DNA of 64,000 bases from Saccopteryx bilineata (lineage: Eukaryota > Chordata > Mammalia > Chiroptera > Emballonuridae): the NCBI RefSeq assembly GCF_036850765.1, contig NC_089495.1, positions 27,930,875 through 27,994,874 on the forward strand. The letters run 5' to 3'. The notes beneath the pieces were generated by a model that was given only the letters and a program-made list of their open reading frames with translations, was not told the origin of the DNA and searched no databases. Shown here one piece after another: positions 59,413 through 64,000 of the stretch. The translations under genes and the position numbers were made by a program. Numbering within the stretch: the first letter of the stretch is position 1; each line of letters starts with the position of its first letter.

Positions 59413-59727
59413 AGTTAGTACAGTGGTCCCCAACCCCTGGGCCGTGGACCGGTACCGGTCTGTGGGCCATTTGGTACCGGTCCGCAGAGAAAGAATAAAT
59501 AACTTACATTATTTCTGTTTTATTTATATTTAAGTCTGAACAATGTTTTATTTTTTTAAAAAATGACCAGATTCCCTCTATTACATCCGTCTAAGACTCA
59601 CTCTTGATGCTTGTCTCGGTCACGTGATACATTTATCCATCCCACCCTAAAGGCTGGTCCGTGAAAATATTTTCTGACATTAAACCAGTCCGTGGCCCAA
59701 AAAAGGTTAGGGACCACTGAGTTAGTA
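59413..59727. mobile_element. Non-autonomous hAT with perfect 8-bp TSD
   Basis: The element is 59421-59719 (299 bp). It starts CAGTGGTCCCCAACCCCTGG and ends GGTTAGGGACCACTG. AGTTAGTA is found on both sides (59413-59420 and 59720-59727). It is rich in 'ggtaccggtc' motifs and has no transposase. Confidence 0.9.
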
Positions 59728-60509
59728 AAAGGGACATCATTAAGAGAGGCTGTCACTGAAGACTACGGGCTTATCCACTTTAAGTAATATATTTAGTGTT
59801 CTTTTAGGGCCTCAGCTTCAGTTTCTATATGGGGTAAAATAAGACCTAAAGTTTAGGTAATTTCTTGATTTTATTCAAAATCAGAATATTGATGCTGATA
59901 CTTGCAGTTGCTCTTGAGGTCAGGGATTGGTTATTTTCTTTCTCTAACCTTAGTTCCAAATAAACACTCAATACATGTTTGGAAGGAAGAGGAATCAAAA
60001 CTTAATCTAAAGACTGAGAGATTTGTTAGTGTGAGAGAGACAAATCTAGGCAGGTCAAGCTATTGCAGAAAAATAAACAATACAATCAGATAGGCTGGTG
60101 ACCTATGCAGAAACTTAGAACAAACATTGAGGAAATGAAGGTTCAGGGACACAGTCTGTCCGCTGGTATTCAGTTCAAGGCACCAACTTCATTATAAGTG
60201 TAGAACATGGTAAGAATCCAGTTATTGGGAAGCTTATTACCAAGGTCAGATAGACTGGATGGTAAGACTGACCTTGAGGTTGGGCTAATGAATTATTGCC
60301 ACACTTCAGCAATTCATGTATGTTCCTCATTTAGGTTAGAGTCTGGGTAGAAGCTGGCTCTCTCAGCAGGATTTCAGTAAGCATATTGAGGTGATTATAG
60401 TTGACTATAGAGTTGGCTAGAAATTACAAAGACAAAAAGAGAAAAAAGAGCCCATTAGTGGGCTAAGTGGGATCATCTAAGTGGGTTGAAGTTTGATTTG
60501 TGATTTTAA
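59728..60509. other. No gene; L2 trace
   Basis: A forward L2 tail trace may lie at about 59905-59975. Nothing else can be assigned. Confidence 0.35.
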
Positions 60510-61262
60510 TTTTTTTACTTTATTTTTTCATAATTTATTTTATTTTATTTTAATTTTTTATTAATTGATTTATTGGGATGACACTGGTTCCAAAAACCAC
60601 ATAGGTTTCAAGTGTACAACTCAATAAAATATCATCTGCCACCGCATCATCTTTCACCCATTGCCTCAAGCAAAATTTCTTTCCATCCCCACTCTCCTGC
60701 TTTTGCTGACCCCCACCGAGCCCCTCCCTCCTCTTCTTCCTCTGCTTATCACCACATTGTCTGTGTGTTATGTGTATATGCTTTTGGCTAATCTCTTTAC
60801 CTTCTTTCATCCAGTTTCCTCAATTCCCTTTCCTCTGACAGCTGTCAGTCAGTTCCACGTATTAATACTTCTATTTCTATTTCGTCAGTTTATTTTCTTC
60901 ATTAGATTCTACATATAAGTGAGATAACATGGTACTTGTCTTTCTCTGACTGGCTTAATTCACTTAACATAATGTTCTCTAGGTTCATCCATACTGTCAC
61001 AGAAGGTAAGATTGTTTGCTTTTTATGCCATGTGGTATTCCATTGTGTAAATGTACCACAGCCTTTTTATCCACTCATTCACTGATGGACACTCAGCCTG
61101 TTTCCAGATCTCAGTTATTGTAAATAATATAATGCTGCAGTGAACGTAAGTGGTGCATATATTCTTTTAAGTTAGAGATTCGGGATTCTTAGGATATAGT
61201 CCCAGAAACGGGATTGTTGGTCAAAAGGCAGTTCCATTTTTAATTTTTTGAGGAAACGCCAG
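60510..61262 (-). repeat. L1 3' end, reverse
   Basis: 'gattctacatataagtgaga', 'tggcttaattcacttaacat', 'gccatgtggtattccattgt', 'ctgatggacactcagcctgt' and 'ggattgttggtcaaaaggca' are the complement of L1 ORF2 C-terminus and 3' UTR. The T-rich block at 60509-60560 is the reversed A-tail. The 5' end is cut near 61262. Confidence 0.85.
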
Positions 61263-62604
61263 ATTTCCAAGTGCAAGCCCTGCCTTTCAGAGTGCGTTTC
61301 TGATTTTGGCTGTGATGCGGAAAGGAGTTTTTCGCTGTAGGGAACCATGCTTGGAGACTCAGGAGTACAATAGTCTAGCAACAAAAGGAAAAATACCTTT
61401 CAATATTTTGATTTAAAAAATTGAAGATGTCTGGATGTCTATTTCCTTGAGTGACTTAATTTTCCTAGCTTCTCCGAAGGGCTTATTTAGTTTGACCCCG
61501 AATACCAATTCTCACATATTCCAGCCTGCATTTTCACGTTTCAGCAGTTAACATAAGCCACTGAACTTGTGGGTATTTATACAGATCTAGTATGTGAACA
61601 TTTGGAGGTTTGATCACAAGTCTCTTTCACTGAAATCTTTTCTGGGCACTGATTTGGGCTGAACACACAAAGTACAAACTGGCTCTTGGGACAGAGATGC
61701 CAGGCTGAGTCTGATAAAAGATTTACTGCAGAGTGTTTAGAACCACTGAGCTTTGTTATGGAATTATTATAGCCTTTCCCTCTGAGATGCAGTGATTTAT
61801 AACCTACTGATAGACAAGAGTGTTTAACTCTGTTCCCATTAATTGATTGAACAATTTACTTTCTGCTTTGTGTTCACACCTGCTCTTGATCAAAGCTGGT
61901 TCATATTCTGCTCTTGGCTATTGCTTGATGCCATATTAATGGTTTATTGGTTCCACTGTGCCTATAACACAGCCGAGTTTATGATGTTTAATAAAACAAC
62001 ATGTCTAAATAGTCTCTTGGCTTTGAATTGTCTTTTTATCAAATTAATATCATGATGTGGGCTTTCCTTGTGCTTCAGAATTGCAAATTTCTGTGAAGTC
62101 TGCCACACAACACTGTAAATAGTCTAACAGTATTCCTACAATACAGAATAGGAGAGAAAGCACCTTTTTTGTGTGCTTAATTGGTGTTCAGAAAGGGGAT
62201 GCCAGTAGGAGTCTCTTGGGAAGGTGGACCTGGAAGGATACAGACAATCTTAGGCACGTTCTGTGTCTCCTTCTTCTTGAAATAGGGTATCTTTCGGGGA
62301 GAATTATGTGTGCTTCACTCTCAGGGGTACACTGGGGGAGGTGAAGACTTCTTTCTGAAACAAAGGAAGTTAGAAAACCGACGATAGCATGCAGTAAAAT
62401 CAGACTGTGTTAGCCTTATTAGGTTGGCCTGTTTTTCTAAGGAAATCTTGATCACTTAAAACATCTTTTCTCAGGGTTATTATTAAAGCCACATGGGAGG
62501 TAGGGACCTGCACTTACTGAGCTTACACATGTCTATCGCTATCCTATTCTGAAAGTATTAGCAAACATTTATTGAAGTCTTTCTATAGACTATTTACCAT
62601 ATTT
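61263..62604. other. No recognised gene
   Basis: Unique-looking. The open frame at 61843-62055 (plus) has no known domain. Confidence 0.4.
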
Positions 62605-62830
62605 AGAATTAACAGCGTACGTTCTGAAGTCAGGAAGCTTGGGGAAAAATTCCAACTCAACAATTCTGAGGCATGCTAAGCCTCAGATTCCTCTGTAAAT
62701 TAGGTAAAATAATATCTGGTCTCGAGTTTTGAGGTTTAAGTGAGCTAAAGTTAGTAAAGATCTTTGTATAGTACTTGACATTTTAATAAACACTCTACAA
62801 ATGTTACCAGTTATCATAATTACATTACGT
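62605..62830 (+). repeat. MIR fragment
   Basis: 'acgttctgaagtcaggaagc', 'attcctctgtaaattaggta' and 'ttgtatagtacttgacattt' are MIR landmarks in order. Confidence 0.65.
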
Positions 62831-63799
62831 TGTAGGTATTTTAACTCTCTTTTATAGCAGAAAGGGAAAGTAGCTTAAACGTTACATAGAAGGAAGGAAA
62901 ATGGAAGAGATAAATGTATAGCGGTGGAAGTTTTCTTGGAGGTAACTAATTAGGTCAGATTAATTGTTCAGATTAATTGTTGTTTACTATATTGCCTTGT
63001 TTTTAGTAAATGCTCAACAAATTGCAGTAATTTTCATGAAAATTCTTAAATTTTACTACCATTATTTTTCTCTGTCCTTGGTTGACGTGAGGTCAGTTGG
63101 CTAGGTCATGTGACCAAAATTATATTCCCAACCACAGCAAAAACCTCTGGAAATGTGTGCTGGAGGGAAAGACCAATGAGACTAGGTCATCACCAATGGA
63201 GAAACCAACCTCGCAGAACAGAAACTCTGCAAATGAAAATTATAGTCGTCTACAAAGAACTTCATAATTTTTAGTTTTAAGAATAGAATGTCAAGGCAAA
63301 CAATCCCCCCAAAGATGAGTGGATAATGTCAAGCGCATGTATTTTTGTCTTCCTGAAGTGTTCTTCTTTTGGGTTTTTTAATGTCTGGCTCTTATGCATC
63401 CTCAACTTATATGTCACTTTATCTATCAAAAATTATTTTATCTGATTACCTCTTCAAAGTTACCCCCTCCCCTCTCAAGGCCTCTGCTAGTCCACATGAT
63501 GTCTTTGAGCAAATTGGAAAAAGCAGTCCTTCCTTAAGGTTCTTTACTTACATTGCCAGAAAATAATCTTAATATACCAACTTATTTAAAGAAGGAACTT
63601 TACTGACATCTGCCAAAATATTTTTGCAATAAATTTTCATATCTGCAATGCCCATGACATGAATGGTGCCCCCTATGGTTGTGTTGTGTAAAACATGCAT
63701 GATTGTACACAGCATTCCTAAAACCCTGTATTCTTTATAACAGCATTCAGTTTGTTTCCCAGTATTTATTGCTTGTTGAAGTTGTTATTTATGTCTTAT
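62831..63799. other. No recognised gene
   Basis: An L2 tail trace lies near 62985-63030. No gene or clear repeat otherwise. Confidence 0.35.
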
Positions 63800-63925
63800 T
63801 CCACCACAGTTTGGAAATTCTAGGAAGACATTGACCATGTCTATCTTATTCACTACTATATCATCAATAGATAAAACAGTGTCTATTTCATTGTAGGTGC
63901 TCAAAATATATTTAATAAATGAATG
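63800..63925 (+). repeat. L2 3' tail fragment
   Basis: 'gaccatgtctatcttattca', 'gtaggtgctcaaaatatatt' and 'taataaatgaatgaatta' match the L2 3' tail. Confidence 0.65.
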
Positions 63926-64000
63926 AATTATTAAATAAATGCATATGTTTATTTTCTTATTAGTCCAAATTACTAATATAGCTGAATGCTGTATATAGCA

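Overview
The window is a stretch of mammalian nuclear DNA with no protein-coding gene that I can support. The open frames I examined are short, and the longer ones are mostly accounted for by repeats. The repeats point to an echolocating bat: tRNA-derived SINEs of the Ves/tRNA type (heads reading GCCCTGGCYGGTTGGCTCAG and CCTGACCAGGTGGTGGCGCAG), a SPIN-like hAT element, other recent-looking short hAT elements and a mariner derivative. The SINE set resembles what I remember from Emballonuridae or Rhinolophoidea, but I cannot decide the family from sequence alone.

Layout. 0-6 kb: a long reverse L2, MaLR-type LTRs, MIR and L2 debris. 6-11 kb: mostly unrecognised sequence with one (CA)n tract. 11.8-13.1 kb: a forward L2 split by a 212-bp hAT and by two reverse SINEs that share one repeated target site. 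13-17.5 kb: MaLR and ERVL-like LTRs and more forward L2. 17.9-18.2 kb: a 15-copy, 23-bp minisatellite whose units alternate. 20-27 kb: SINEs, reverse L2 (one copy split by a SPIN-like hAT), a possible ERV LTR and a GC-rich hAT. 27-30 kb: mostly unique sequence with one weak pair of exon-like segments at 28.35 and 28.8 kb. 30-34 kb: SINEs, MER20 and an MLT1-like LTR. 34.85-36.28 kb: a hAT-like element split by an internally deleted mariner. 39-42.4 kb: L2, MER20, a possible LTR, a young 5'-truncated L1 end and a small hAT. 45.7-47.3 kb: L2 and L1 fragments with SINEs. 47.4-48.1 kb: forward L2. 50.3-54.2 kb: old L1 pieces interrupted by SINEs. 54.5-58.3 kb: SINEs and an L1 3' end. 59.4 kb: a hAT with a perfect target duplication. 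60.5-61.3 kb: a reverse L1 3' end. 62-64 kb: MIR and L2 remnants.

There are no operons or interacting genes to describe. The interest lies in the order of insertions: L2/MIR first, then MaLR/MER20/old L1, then hAT and mariner, then bat SINEs and a late L1. Other points of interest are two separate pairs of unexplained 35-bp direct repeats and the minisatellite. Repeat families are named from memory of their consensus sequences and from visible termini, target-site duplications (TSDs), tails and Pol III boxes. No database was searched.
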